A stretch of DNA of 64,000 nucleotides from Megamerina dolium (Eukaryota; Arthropoda; Insecta; Diptera; Megamerinidae). The DNA is taken from assembly GCA_963854835.1 (NCBI GenBank), contig OY978527.1:25312557-25376556 (forward strand), in the 5' to 3' direction. Every line of letters starts with the position of its first letter. The stretch's first letter is position 1. A program made the position numbers and the translations under genes. This document shows, piece by piece, positions 55,261 through 64,000 of this stretch. A model generated the notes under the pieces. It did not search any database, was not told the origin of the DNA, and worked only from the letters and a program-made list of their open reading frames with translations.

Positions 55261-56153
55261 TTTGAAGATTGTGGCTTGAGCAACATATAAGCCTCTGATG
55301 CCACACCCGTATTATGTAGCAACGTTTTGTCAGACTACACGATACTGACCGTCACACGCATCCCTCTCTCTCATGGTTCAGTTCACTGTAACTGCACGAG
55401 TTTACTCCCGAACTTCTACGAAGCTTCAATGGAACTATGCACTGGCATAGTGTATATGCGTATGAATAATCCCATGTGTTATTTTCACATAATTTGCTAC
55501 ATATTCATGAGCTGAGTCATCATGAACCCAAGACACGCAGATTCTATCCGAGTTTATAACTTGTCACGAGCGTTGCATATTATGGCAATCCCGACAATAT
55601 GGAAAAATTAATGCTGCAAGCGCTCTACGAGCTCTAGGTTTGTCAATTACGTTGACTTCTCGAAACCTGTGATCTGGTCTACGACCAGCCCTGATAGAAT
55701 CTGTTCACCTGAGATGGTGTGATCCAACCCCGATCTACACACCAATCAACATGGAAAGCACTCTACAATCAACACTTCAACAATCAACATCCGTTCCGCG
55801 CTGCAATTTGTAATCGATCAACGTTCGCTTCGAGATCTTCAATCAACATTCGTTCCGCACCCACCAATCAACATCCTCAACAATCAACACGCGTCATCCC
55901 TCCTCTAGGACTCTTTCTCACTCTTATAAGAGTCAAAATCTCGAATTCCGATGGAAATTCTCGCAATTCTGATGCTGATGGACTGAATACAGATTCAAAA
56001 TCCGTATAATATTTTATAGTTAATTTTAAGTATTTTTAAGATTAATTTAAGTATATCAAATACTGTATTTGTATCTGTATTTACTATTTATTTAATTATT
56101 TTTCTCATTCCCTCCGTCTCGGGTGGAGGTTCCGTCTCTTTTGCAGTATCCCT
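55261..56153. other. BEL-2 3' non-coding region
   Basis: No pol homology. CAATCAACA-type words recur at 55740-55890 in a loosely repeated array. A GC-rich hairpin-like CTCCGTCTCGGGTGGAG lies at 56112-56130. Parts match the relic at 14870-15700. Confidence 0.5.
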
Positions 56154-56168
56154 GCAAGGGGGGCGGAA
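56154..56168 (+). other. Polypurine tract of BEL-2
   Basis: CAAGGGGGGCGGAA directly precedes the 3' LTR. Confidence 0.75.
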
Positions 56169-56708
56169 TGTCTACGCCAGAAGACGTGTGTCGCGCACTG
56201 CCCGTATAAAGTTTCCAAGGGTTAGCAACCCTAATTGAATTCTATTTCGTCTCGCTATTTTTCACTCTCCCGCCTTTTCTCTCTCTCGCTCTCCCGATCT
56301 TTTCTTTTTACTTTTTACTTTCCATTTTTATATATCATTACTTTGTTGATCAACTCCCTAAACAAAGCAGTGCGTGTTTTCCTCAGTTAAAAATTAAATT
56401 TATAAATTATTATAAACAAAACTGAAATAAAATAAAATATATAAAAACCCCAATTTCTCGACAGTGCGCGACATATTTCCCCTCCCGATATTATTATCCG
56501 ATGTTTAAATTAAACTTTAATAAATAATAATAACAAATAAAGTGCGGAATATTTAACTTATATAGAAGTGCGAAATCAGTGTGTTTCATATTAACAATAA
56601 CTAGCACAATCACATAAATAGATGCAGCCATACCCCCAACACAAGATTCAGGCAAGTGCACCACATCGCAGCAAGCCCACCGGCATTCACTCGCTCTACG
56701 CTGAAACA
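56169..56708 (+). repeat. 3' LTR of BEL-2
   Basis: 540 bp; no difference from the 5' LTR was noticed. Confidence 0.94.
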
Positions 56709-56751
56709 ATATATATATATATATAAATATATATACATATACACATATATG

Positions 56752-56840
<89 letters not shown>
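56709..56840. repeat. (TA)n microsatellite
   Basis: About 130 bp of TA with CATATACACA-type interruptions at the left, right flank of BEL-2. Confidence 0.95.
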
Positions 56841-56844
<4 letters not shown>

Positions 56845-58150
56845 CAATAATTACATCTTTACCAATTGGGATATTTTCGAATTTGCTATAAGTTGTTACT
56901 CATTTGTCGACTGCTTATATTACATTTTATACCATGAATAAGATTTATATATGTTTGTATTTATATACACACACGTATAAATAAATATATGCACATTTCA
57001 CTTTGTAAGAAGATTCATAGAAATAAATAACTAGTGCAAGCGTGGCATTTTTCTGCTTGGTTTGCTTTCTTATATGTGTAAACACATATGTATAATAATA
57101 TTTGTGAAAAATATATCATTTAAATCATTTCAAGCATCTCTTTGCAAGGGAACATAAATGAATCGCCTCATGAGTATTTAAATGTATGACTGACATCCAT
57201 TCGTTTTTTGTTCCCAATATTTCGTTCAGACGTACTTACCCATCCATCGAAAAAATTAACAAAGAAACCCACAACTAAAGAGGAATCGCCTCTATATCGG
57301 TAAACTGTATACCTGATCCCCTTTAATTCACCCTACTCAATATTTCCTCCGCACATACTTATCCCTACCTTAACCCCTAAAAAAACATCAGAAAATCGCC
57401 AGACACGCCATAACCGAACAGAAATCGCTTCATGAATTTATCCTTAACATTTTGTCCAAACATATTTACTTTCCGTTTCTACTCCCATTTCTACTCCTAC
57501 TATATTTTGACTCTCAAAGATAACTCCTCAAAATCGACAATAACTTCCTAGGAATCCCATCTAGAGCCACTCAAGGTATAACTACCCCTTTCTTCTACTT
57601 CCTCCTCAACATTTCCTCCAAATAAACATAAACCATATCTAATTTTATAGTGGAGCTCCCCAACAAAATCGAAGCTTTTGTAGTGATTGTTAAAACTAAA
57701 AATTTTAAATGAGAAAATCTTGAAACTTTCCAAAATTTTATGTTTTAGCTGATCAGAGCCGTTTAAAAACTGAAACCGCCTTAATACATATACATTTTGC
57801 ATATACTTATGGAAAAGTTTTTGTGCTTTTCTTTATCTTTTTTTTTTTCTTTGCTGGATAGCAATATCATTATCATCACAATCACTAAAATCATCATTAT
57901 TATAAATTGACAGCTTTACCATATGTAGTGTATATAGTACTCGTACATACGAGTCTAATCTTGTATGAACATTTCATACAAACGATTACTCGGTTGTTCA
58001 ACACAACTGACACCCACAAGATTTTCTTTTAATTGCTTGAGTACTCGTACATGTCTATTATATTGTGAAGAAGTTAATTGCGGTGCCTACATATAATGAT
58101 ATAATACATATCATGATATATGCCGTATAATGATGTATGCCGTAATGATG
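56841..58150. other. No gene seen
   Basis: AT-rich; 57230-57620 is pyrimidine-rich with repeated CTCAA(C/T)ATTTCCTCC words at 57336 and 57604. GTACTCGTACAT-type words recur at 57935 and 58040. The SINE target (TAATGATG) ends the stretch. Confidence 0.35.
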
Positions 58151-58518
58151 GGTGCCGTAGCTCAGTGGTTAGTGTGTTCGCCTTCTGATCTGTAGGTCGT
58201 GGTTCAATACCCGGCTGATGCATAACAAATTTTATATCGAAAAGATTTTTCTTTCGAATGGTACCCACCTGTCGGCAAGCAATTGGCAATTCTTCCGACA
58301 GTAACAACTTGCCATGAAAAAGCTTCTAAAAAGAACCCTGTGACAAAGCTCAGAAAAAGTGATGTCACAAGTGTTCTGCCGTTCGGAACCGGCTAAAATA
58401 AGTAGGTCCATTCTAATACTGTCCAAAATTTAAGACGCACAACAGTAATAGAAGAGAAGCTCCGCCAATGAGCCCTTTGGGGCTTTAAGTGCCACATATT
58501 TATTTTTTTTTTTACATA
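58151..58518 (+). repeat. tRNA-derived SINE, copy S7 (best copy)
   Basis: Complete copy of about 368 bp. The tRNA-like head has pol III box A TAGCTCAGTGG at 58158-58168 and box B GGTTCAATACC at 58201-58211. It is followed by a ~280-bp unique body and a 3' end GTGCCACATATTTA plus a T-run (58500-58513). Flanked by TAATGATG at 58143-58150 and 58519-58526. The T-rich tail doubles as a pol III terminator. The partner LINE is not evident. Confidence 0.9.
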
Positions 58519-58550
58519 TAATGATGTTTGCTATTATATTATTATTATTA

Positions 58551-58581
<31 letters not shown>

Positions 58582-58711
58582 GCTTTTTATTGGATCTTTC
58601 TAAAATTACTTAGAAACTAACAATATGTAATCAAATCTTACAAACTAAATAAAATTATGTGATATTCCCAACGTTCCATCACAATTTGTTGAGTTACGAG
58701 GTATAGCAATT

Positions 58712-59797
58712 TCACAGCATATTCAGTGTGTCTTTTCTTTTTAATCGACGATGCCCCGTGCTCAGCAACAATTGCCTAGCAAGGGGATTCGGATGACTGT
58801 GTAATTTTTGAATGTAGCTTCTGCAAGACGTTGCAACTTCCTCAGAAATTGTGGGTACATTTAAATCTCGATGGATGTTAACGTTCCTCATATACCAAGG
58901 CGCGTTTACAATAATTCGCAGACACTTGGATTGTATTCGCTGCAATTTTTCGATATTTGAGGGAGATGCGGTGCCCCAAAACTGAATACCATAAGTCCAG
59001 ATTGGCTTCAGGATTGCTTTATATAATAGCACTTTGTATTCGAGATTCAACTTTGATCTTTTGTGTATCAGCCACCATAACTGATTAATTTTAAGCTTGA
59101 TCTGAGTTTTCTTTGCCTCTATGTGATTTTTCCAGGTCAGCCTTCTGTCGAGGTAAATACCCAAGTACTTTGTTGAGGAACATTGTGGAACTGATTGGCC
59201 ATTAATTTTAAGTGGGGGACATGTATCTGGCCTTAGCGTGAAGGTTACATGTACGCTCTTTGATTCATTGACTTTTATACGCCATTTTGCTATCCAAATT
59301 TCGAGAGAATCGATATGAGTCTGCAGGAGTTTAGTAGCTTCTATGGGGTTAGAGCGAGAGCACAATATTGCCGTATCATCAGCAAAGGTCAATATAAATG
59401 TATGGTTATTGCTGGGCATATCTGTAGTGTATAAGAGATACAGAAAGGGGCCCAAAACGCTTCCTTGAGGAACGCCAGCGTAAATATCCAATGGATTTGT
59501 TGTGTAATCCTTGTGATGTACGAGAAATTGTCTTTTCGTGAGGTGGCTACTAAGCAATGAGGAGACATTTGCAGGCAGTAATAGTTTGAGTTTGTAAATA
59601 AGGCCATCGTTCCATACTTTATCGAAAGCTTGAGTGATATCAAGAAAGACAGCTGAGCAATACTTTTTTTCTTCAAAAGTGTTCCTTATCAGAGTTACAT
59701 TGCGGTGGACTTGTTCTATTGTGCCGTGCTGTTTTCTAAATCCAAACTGATGTTGAGGAATCAGTTGGTTGAGATTAATAAACGGAGTTATATTCAT
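58712..59797 (-). pseudogene. Jockey ORF2 of J2: reverse transcriptase
   Basis: 361 codons matching J1 almost residue for residue: AVFLDITQAFDKVWNDGL, GVPQGSVLGPFLYLLYTTDM, catalytic FADDTAIL, and the same C-terminus KGHRRLKRKDTL-type ending (here with TGHRRL). The frame opens after a 7-base deletion near 59875 relative to J1, so the RT start (SYRPISLLPLLSKVFEK) is out of frame at 59800-59860. No RNase H. The palm is intact but unlinked from the endonuclease. Confidence 0.87.
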
Positions 59798-60134
59798 GAC
59801 AAGTAGCTTTTCGAATACTTTAGAGAGTAGAGACAGAAGGCTGATAGGTCTGTACGATGCAACTTTTGTAGGGTTTTGGTTTTGCTATCATAATAATTTT
59901 TGAAGTTTTCCAGCATTTGGGATAGTGTTTAATACGAAGGATAGCATTGAAAATGTGCATCAGATGAATTACTGAAGCCGGAGGTAGCTCTTTTATCATT
60001 TTACCGGTAATTTTATCTGGACCAGGTGATTTTTTTGGGTTTAAATCTTTATAAATTGCTTTGAATATGTCCTTTTTTTTAATTTTGAGCGTTATTTAGC
60101 AAGGTTGAGAAGTTAATATTGGTAATGAGGAATG

Positions 60135-61350
60135 TCAAGAGGGTGGATAGGGTGTAAACACACTTTTTAGGTGGTTTGCAAAAGCCAAACCCTTCTCACA
60201 GTTGCTTCTAGCCCAATTACCGTCACTCAAACGGATGGGGGAATCAGTGAGAATTGGCAGATTTGAGTTTTTTGCTGATTTCCACAAAGAGTAGTCTGAC
60301 GCTTCACCAGGTGTTAATTTCACTATGTGCTCTTCTAACTCTTTGTTGTTTTTATTTTTTAAGGCTTGCTTTAACTTTCGAGTGCAGTGCTGTAGCTGTG
60401 TTTTCAGATTCGGTGATCTGAATTCTTGCCATTGTCTTCGGAGTCTTCTTTTCTGTCTTACTAGCAATTCAATATCGGCTGGTGTGTATGGGCTATAGTT
60501 TGATTGCTTGCATACCTTTGTGGAGGTGGCTGAGCTGAGAGCTAATGAGAGCAGCTGGTTGGATTTTTCGAGTGCTGAGTCTACATCGTGTCCATTTCTT
60601 AATACAGTACTCAGAGGAAGATGGGAATTTTTATATTTTTTGAATTTTAACCAGTCTATTTTCTTTCTAACGTAATTACCTTGGGGGCTTGGTGATTTTA
60701 TAGATATTACCGTGGGTGGGTGGTCAGATGATAGATCATAATTACACTCTGTGGAGATATTTTCCATCTGCAAACCTTTGGCGACTCCAAAGTCTATGAG
60801 ATCGGGTATTTTCCTCTTGTCCGTCGGCCAATATGTCGGTTGACCATTTGAAATAACTTCGTAGCCATGGTTAGTGATGATTGAACATAGTCTTCTGCCT
60901 TTTGGAGTTATTAAGCGGGAGCCCCAGTGAGTGTGTTTGGCGTTGAAATCCAACCAAGAATTTGCTACCAAGAGTTGAGAAAAATTCTTTATATTGCTGT
61001 TCGGTAATACTGTATCTTGGGGGACAGTATATCGCAGATATTACTAGCTTAGAGATGTATTCTTCCAGACATATAGATGTTGCTTGCAAGTAGACGCTAC
61101 TGAAATATTCAAGAACATGATGTTTTATTCTGCTTTTTATCAATATGGCAGTTCCTCCGCGTGCCTTACCATGCGGATGATTTGTGGTGTACAGTTTGAA
61201 ATATGGTATTTGGTAGCAATTTTTGTCAGTGAAATGGGTCTCAGATATCATCATTATGTCGATCTGGCTGGATTCAAGGAATTGAATTAGCTCCAAACGG
61301 TGCTGGCTTAAGCCGTTGTCATTCCAGTGGCATATCTTGAGACAACTCAT
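60135..61350 (-). pseudogene. Jockey ORF2 of J2: endonuclease and linker
   Basis: Two overlapping minus-strand frames. 60871-61350 starts with MSCLKICHWNDNGLSQHRLE and contains IDIMMISETHFTDKN (catalytic E), HGKARGGTAILIKSRIKHH and the YCPPRYSI patch. After a frameshift near 60960 the second (60135-60971) continues with DFNAKHTHWGSRLITPKGRR, IPDLIDFGVAKGLQ and SSDHPPTVIS (catalytic D and H), then a linker with SPYTPADIELLVRQKRRLRR and WKSAKNSN. The first frame is the probable true start of ORF2. Its start codon lies just before the ORF1 stop (4-base overlap). Confidence 0.85.
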
Positions 61351-61875
61351 GGTCTGTATAGCAATGTTTGGAGTAACATCGATTGATTTTTCATCATTTC
61401 TTGCATCATTGTTTGCATTGAGTTCATGAATTGGTTCATATTCTGAATTAATGTTTGAAGCAAATGTTCAAGGGTACTTGGCTGTTGGGTGGGCAGTGAG
61501 TGTTTCTGCTCATTATTTACATTGCTTTGTTGGTGTGGGTTTTGTTTTAACACGCTAGCGTATGAATTGGTTTGATTCTTGTTTGAGATTGCAGAGACTA
61601 ATTGTGTTGCATCAATATTTTGTCTCTTACTTGAGTTGGCTATCTGAGTTTGCTCAACTGGTTTTAGAGGTTGATAGCTAGCAGAGAAATTTAGCTTTAG
61701 GGTTGTATATACTGGGCAACCTCTATAATTTGCGGTGTGATTACCTCCACAATTGCTGCCTTTAGATTTTGGGCATATGTTTGATTTATGGAGATCTCCA
61801 CAAATCACACAAACAGCTGGCAGGGTACAATATGTCTTAGTATGTCCATAATCTTGGCAGTTACTGTTACAGTTA
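61347..61875 (-). pseudogene. Jockey ORF1 (Gag-like) of J2, C-terminal half
   Basis: Minus-strand frame of 153 codons from 61808, extended upstream to about 61875. Zinc knuckles read CVICGDLHKSNIC and CGGNHTANYRGC, preceded by an eroded CQDYGHTKTYC. A Gln/Ser-rich linker leads to the Met/Gln-rich helix near the C-terminus (LLQTLIQNMNQFMNSMQTMM), typical of Jockey ORF1. The N-terminal RRM-like region is missing. It stops at 61347-61349, overlapping the ORF2 start. Confidence 0.82.
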
Positions 61876-62534
61876 TATTATTATGAATTTTTTGTAATGT
61901 AATATTCATAGTAAGGGTTAATGTTAATGGCTATTATTTTTATAGTCTTAGTATGTATGTACATATTTTCTTCGGTTGAATTCAATTAGATGAACTTGAC
62001 CATAAAATGACTAGTGGTGGCAGAAGGGGTGTGTTGTGAAATATTAAACTCTTGCATAAATTCAAGTAATCCAATTAAGGTGGACTTAATTAACGTCACC
62101 AGCTGTTAGTGTCAAATATACACTGAACGTATATTTGAACGGCACAAGTATCATTCTGAGTCATCACACAAATTTATTGATTATTTGTGGTAAATATTTA
62201 ACATATTAGAAGTTTGAATTTATATTAAATATCTAATATATGTACATGATATTAATATTTTGTTACTTTTTATGATATTTAAAAATAATTCCTTTTTAAA
62301 TTAGCGAATTCCACTGTCGAGACCATTTTTATAAAAATTTGACAGTAAAATCTTTTAAAATTAATAATTTTTCATAAGTTGAAGTCTGATATAATCAGAG
62401 CAGTATATCCATGTTTTCCAAACTAGTAGCAATTTTTGCAGCGATAGGCTATTTGACATTTGACAGCTAAATTTTACTCAAACCTAATGAAACTGAAGTA
62501 ATCCGATAGAGCCGAGTTTCGTAGTCGATAAAAA
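61876..62534. other. AT-rich, no gene seen
   Basis: No homology recognised. A pair of short near-repeats (TTTGACATTTGACAG at 62450) is not significant. Confidence 0.35.
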
Positions 62535-62804
62535 GTGCCCTATGTTATAGAACAACAAGAATTACAAGCCATAAAAATAACACACAAAGTTGACAATAAG
62601 GCTGCCCACAACATCTATAAAGAACGCCACCAATACGACATCCCCACTTACGGTTCAGTTGCAGTCAACCACACAGCAACAAAGAACACGCTAATGCCAC
62701 AAACTCAACCACGCCAAAAACCAACAACGTCACACCAGCCCTACTCCTACAATGCAAAATTTTATCTAACTTACTCAAATATGTATTATTCAAATCCGTA
62801 TATA
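62535..62804 (+). other. Open frame of unknown origin, cut by the RTE-like copy
   Basis: About 90 codons rich in Thr, Asn, Gln and Tyr (HNIYKERHQYDIPTYGSVAV, then PTTSHQPYSYNAKFYLTYSN). It may start earlier than the ATG-equivalent and runs into the tail of the RTE-like element at 62805. It resembles the low-complexity end of a retroelement Gag, but I cannot place it. Confidence 0.3.
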
Positions 62805-64000
62805 ACTTACTTACTTATGTGGCCATAACAGCCGAATATCGATTTCGATATTCGGCTTGCTTCGCCAGCCATCTCTGTTCTCGCTAGTTGGCGCCAGTTA
62901 GAAATTCCAAGCGCCGTCAGGTTCTCCAGTACTTGGTCTTTCCACCGGAGGTTAGGTCTTCCTCTTCTGCGTCCTCCTCCAGCGGGCTCCGAATATAACA
63001 CCTTCTTAGCTGGAGCGTGTTCTTCCATTCGCTCGACATGACCTAGCCAGCGCAGCCGCTGGATTTTTATGCGCTTTACTATGTCAATATAGGCATACAG
63101 CTCGTACAGCTCATGGTTGTACCTTATTCGGTACTCGCCACCAACGCAAATAGGTCCAAAGATCCTGCGTAGGACTTTTCTCTCGAAAACTCTAAGCATT
63201 CGCTCATCCGAGGTGGAAATTGTCCAGGCATCAGCGCCATATGTTAGGACAGGCATGATGAGAGACTTGAAGAGTGTAGTTTTCGTTCTTCGAGAGAGGG
63301 CTCGACTTCTCAATTGCTTACACAGCCCAAAGTAACACTTGTTAGCAAGAGTTATCCTACGCATGATCTCCAAGCTGACGTCATTACTGCTGTTAATGCT
63401 GGTTCCAAGATAGACAAAGTCCCTTACTACTTCAAAAGCGTAGTTGTCAACAGTGACGTGCTGTCCAAGACGCCGGGACTCTTTGTTTGTAGACACAAGA
63501 TACTTCGTCTTGCCCTCGTTCACCGTGAGACCCATCCGACGCGACTCTCTCTCCAACTCTGAGAATGCTGGACTGACTGCTCGCGTGTTCATGCCGATTA
63601 TGTCAATATCGTCGGCATACGCTAACAGCATGACACTTTTGTTGAAGATAGTGCCATTATGTTGTAGATCAGCAGCTCGTATTATTTTCTCCATAATAAG
63701 ATTGAAGAAGTCGCATGATAACGAATCACCTTGTCTGAAACCCCGTTCGGTATTAAACGGTGCGGAGATGTCCTTCACAGTTTTCACTGCACAACGGTAG
63801 TTATGCAGTGTCATTCTACAAAGTCGAATGAGCTTTGCAGGAATACCGAACTCAGACATTGTTGCATAGAGGTAATCCCTTACCGGACTGTCGAAAGCGG
63901 CTTTATAATCAACAAATAGGTGGTGTGTGTCGATCTGTTTTTCTTGGGTCTTCTGCATGATTTGGCGCAGTGTGAAAATCTGGTCGATGTTGGATTTACC
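62805..64000 (-). mobile_element. RTE-like non-LTR retrotransposon, copy RTE-2 (runs off the window)
   Basis: Minus strand. The 3' end carries the TAAG-type tail (ACTTACTTACTTA at 62803-62816 on the plus strand). Coding starts beyond 64000. It is highly similar to RTE-1 and keeps the stretch that is frameshifted there. Confidence 0.9.
62807..63958 (-). pseudogene. RTE-like ORF of RTE-2: RT palm to near the C-terminus
   Basis: 383 codons. RT: HHLFVDYKAAFDSPVRDYLY, GFRQGDSLSCDFFNLIM and the catalytic YADD in MLLAYADDIDIIGMN. Then LTVNEGKTKYLVSTNKE, LTYGADAWTISTSDERML, ERKVLRRIFGP, and the GRRRGRPNLRWKDQVLENL tail. Near 62880 the frame slips (NWRQLARTEMAGEA), so the last dozen residues differ from RTE-1. 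The part upstream of 63958 (GFRPGKSTIDQIF region) continues in a neighbouring frame to the window edge, so at least one shift breaks it. Confidence 0.85.

Larger units (their letters stand above)
50791..56708 (+). mobile_element. BEL-type LTR element (BEL-2), gag-only derivative
   Basis: 5918 bp bounded by two 540-bp LTRs that read the same throughout by eye. A tRNA-Tyr primer site, a 1.6-kb leader, one intact 770-codon Gag ORF, 0.9 kb of non-coding DNA and a purine tract follow in order. No protease, RT, RNase H or integrase is found. It is inserted in a (TA)n tract, so the duplication (for example ATATA) is consistent but not provable. Identical LTRs mean a very recent insertion of a copy that cannot copy itself unaided. 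Confidence 0.92.
58551..61875 (-). mobile_element. Jockey-clade non-LTR retrotransposon, copy J2, nearly full length
   Basis: Minus-strand copy with poly(A) tail (plus-strand T-run 58551-58576), 3' UTR, RT, endonuclease and the C-terminal half of ORF1. Compared with J1 it keeps the endonuclease and ORF1 but has more frame breaks. It and J1 form a dispersed inverted repeat of about 1.67 kb, 57 kb apart. ORF1 fades out at about 61875, so the extreme 5' end is missing. Confidence 0.9.

Noticed and set aside
58151..58222. A tRNA gene
   Set aside because: Box A and box B fit pol III, but the acceptor stem does not pair properly, and the same head recurs attached to the same 280-bp body with flanking duplications. 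It is a SINE head.

Overview
This 64 kb window looks like transposon-packed intergenic or heterochromatic DNA of a dipteran insect, most likely an acalyptrate fly such as a tephritid fruit fly. The sequence is AT-rich with long (TA)n tracts and opa-type CAA/CAG runs. It carries insect-type Jockey, R1, I/LOA and RTE-like non-LTR elements, BEL/Pao and Ty3/gypsy elements, mariner and DD41D-type Tc1/mariner elements, and PIF/Harbinger relics. No confident host protein gene, rRNA, true tRNA gene or CRISPR array was found. The species call is inference; the element types are read from protein motifs.

Layout, left to right. 1-1677: 3' half of a Jockey element. 1.7-3.7 kb: CAA/CAG-rich stretch, then a Jockey-like relic. 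3727-7477: Ty3/gypsy element with near-identical LTRs, in which a SAP-domain Gag is fused in frame to integrase and protease, RT and RNase H are missing. 7604-7948: first copy of a tRNA-derived SINE that recurs about seven times. 10-11.3 kb: damaged RTE-like copy. 12.3-13 kb: Harbinger relic. 13.6-14.8 kb: endonuclease relic. 14.9-15.7 kb: BEL-like relic holding a SINE. 16-17.3 kb: fold-back mariner derivative and a dead mariner. 19.2-22.8 kb: decayed R1-clade element. 23.57-23.94 kb: Tc1-type MITE. 24.39-24.55 kb: 74-bp perfect hairpin beside a Penelope-like RT fragment. 25.4-26.8 kb: I-clade relic with a (TAA)n tail. 27-31.6 kb: three-level nest (DD41D-like transposon inside a related transposon, itself split by an RTE-like copy with a 12-bp target duplication).

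34.1-35.6 kb: scrambled BEL relic split by a SINE. 36.1-37.1 kb: Harbinger relic with divergent Myb/SANT and transposase genes. 37568-45923: complete but inactivated BEL/Pao element (439/443-bp LTRs, 5-bp target duplication) that landed in an I/LOA-type element. It carries an extra GC-rich zinc-knuckle ORF between integrase and 3' LTR. 47.9-50.7 kb: SINE copies and a palindromic tandem repeat. 50791-56708: second BEL-type element with 540-bp LTRs that look identical and a single intact 770-aa Gag ORF but no pol. 58.15-58.52 kb: best SINE copy. 58.55-61.9 kb: nearly full-length Jockey copy, opposite in orientation to the one at the left edge. 62.8-64 kb: RTE-like copy running off the window.

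The elements form interlocking nests, mostly separate decayed families. The two LTR elements with the best-matched LTRs (gypsy at 3.7 kb, BEL at 50.8 kb) are both internally deleted with an intact Gag-containing ORF, and both sit in (TA)n tracts. Both look like recent insertions of non-autonomous derivatives that would need relatives elsewhere for reverse transcription.
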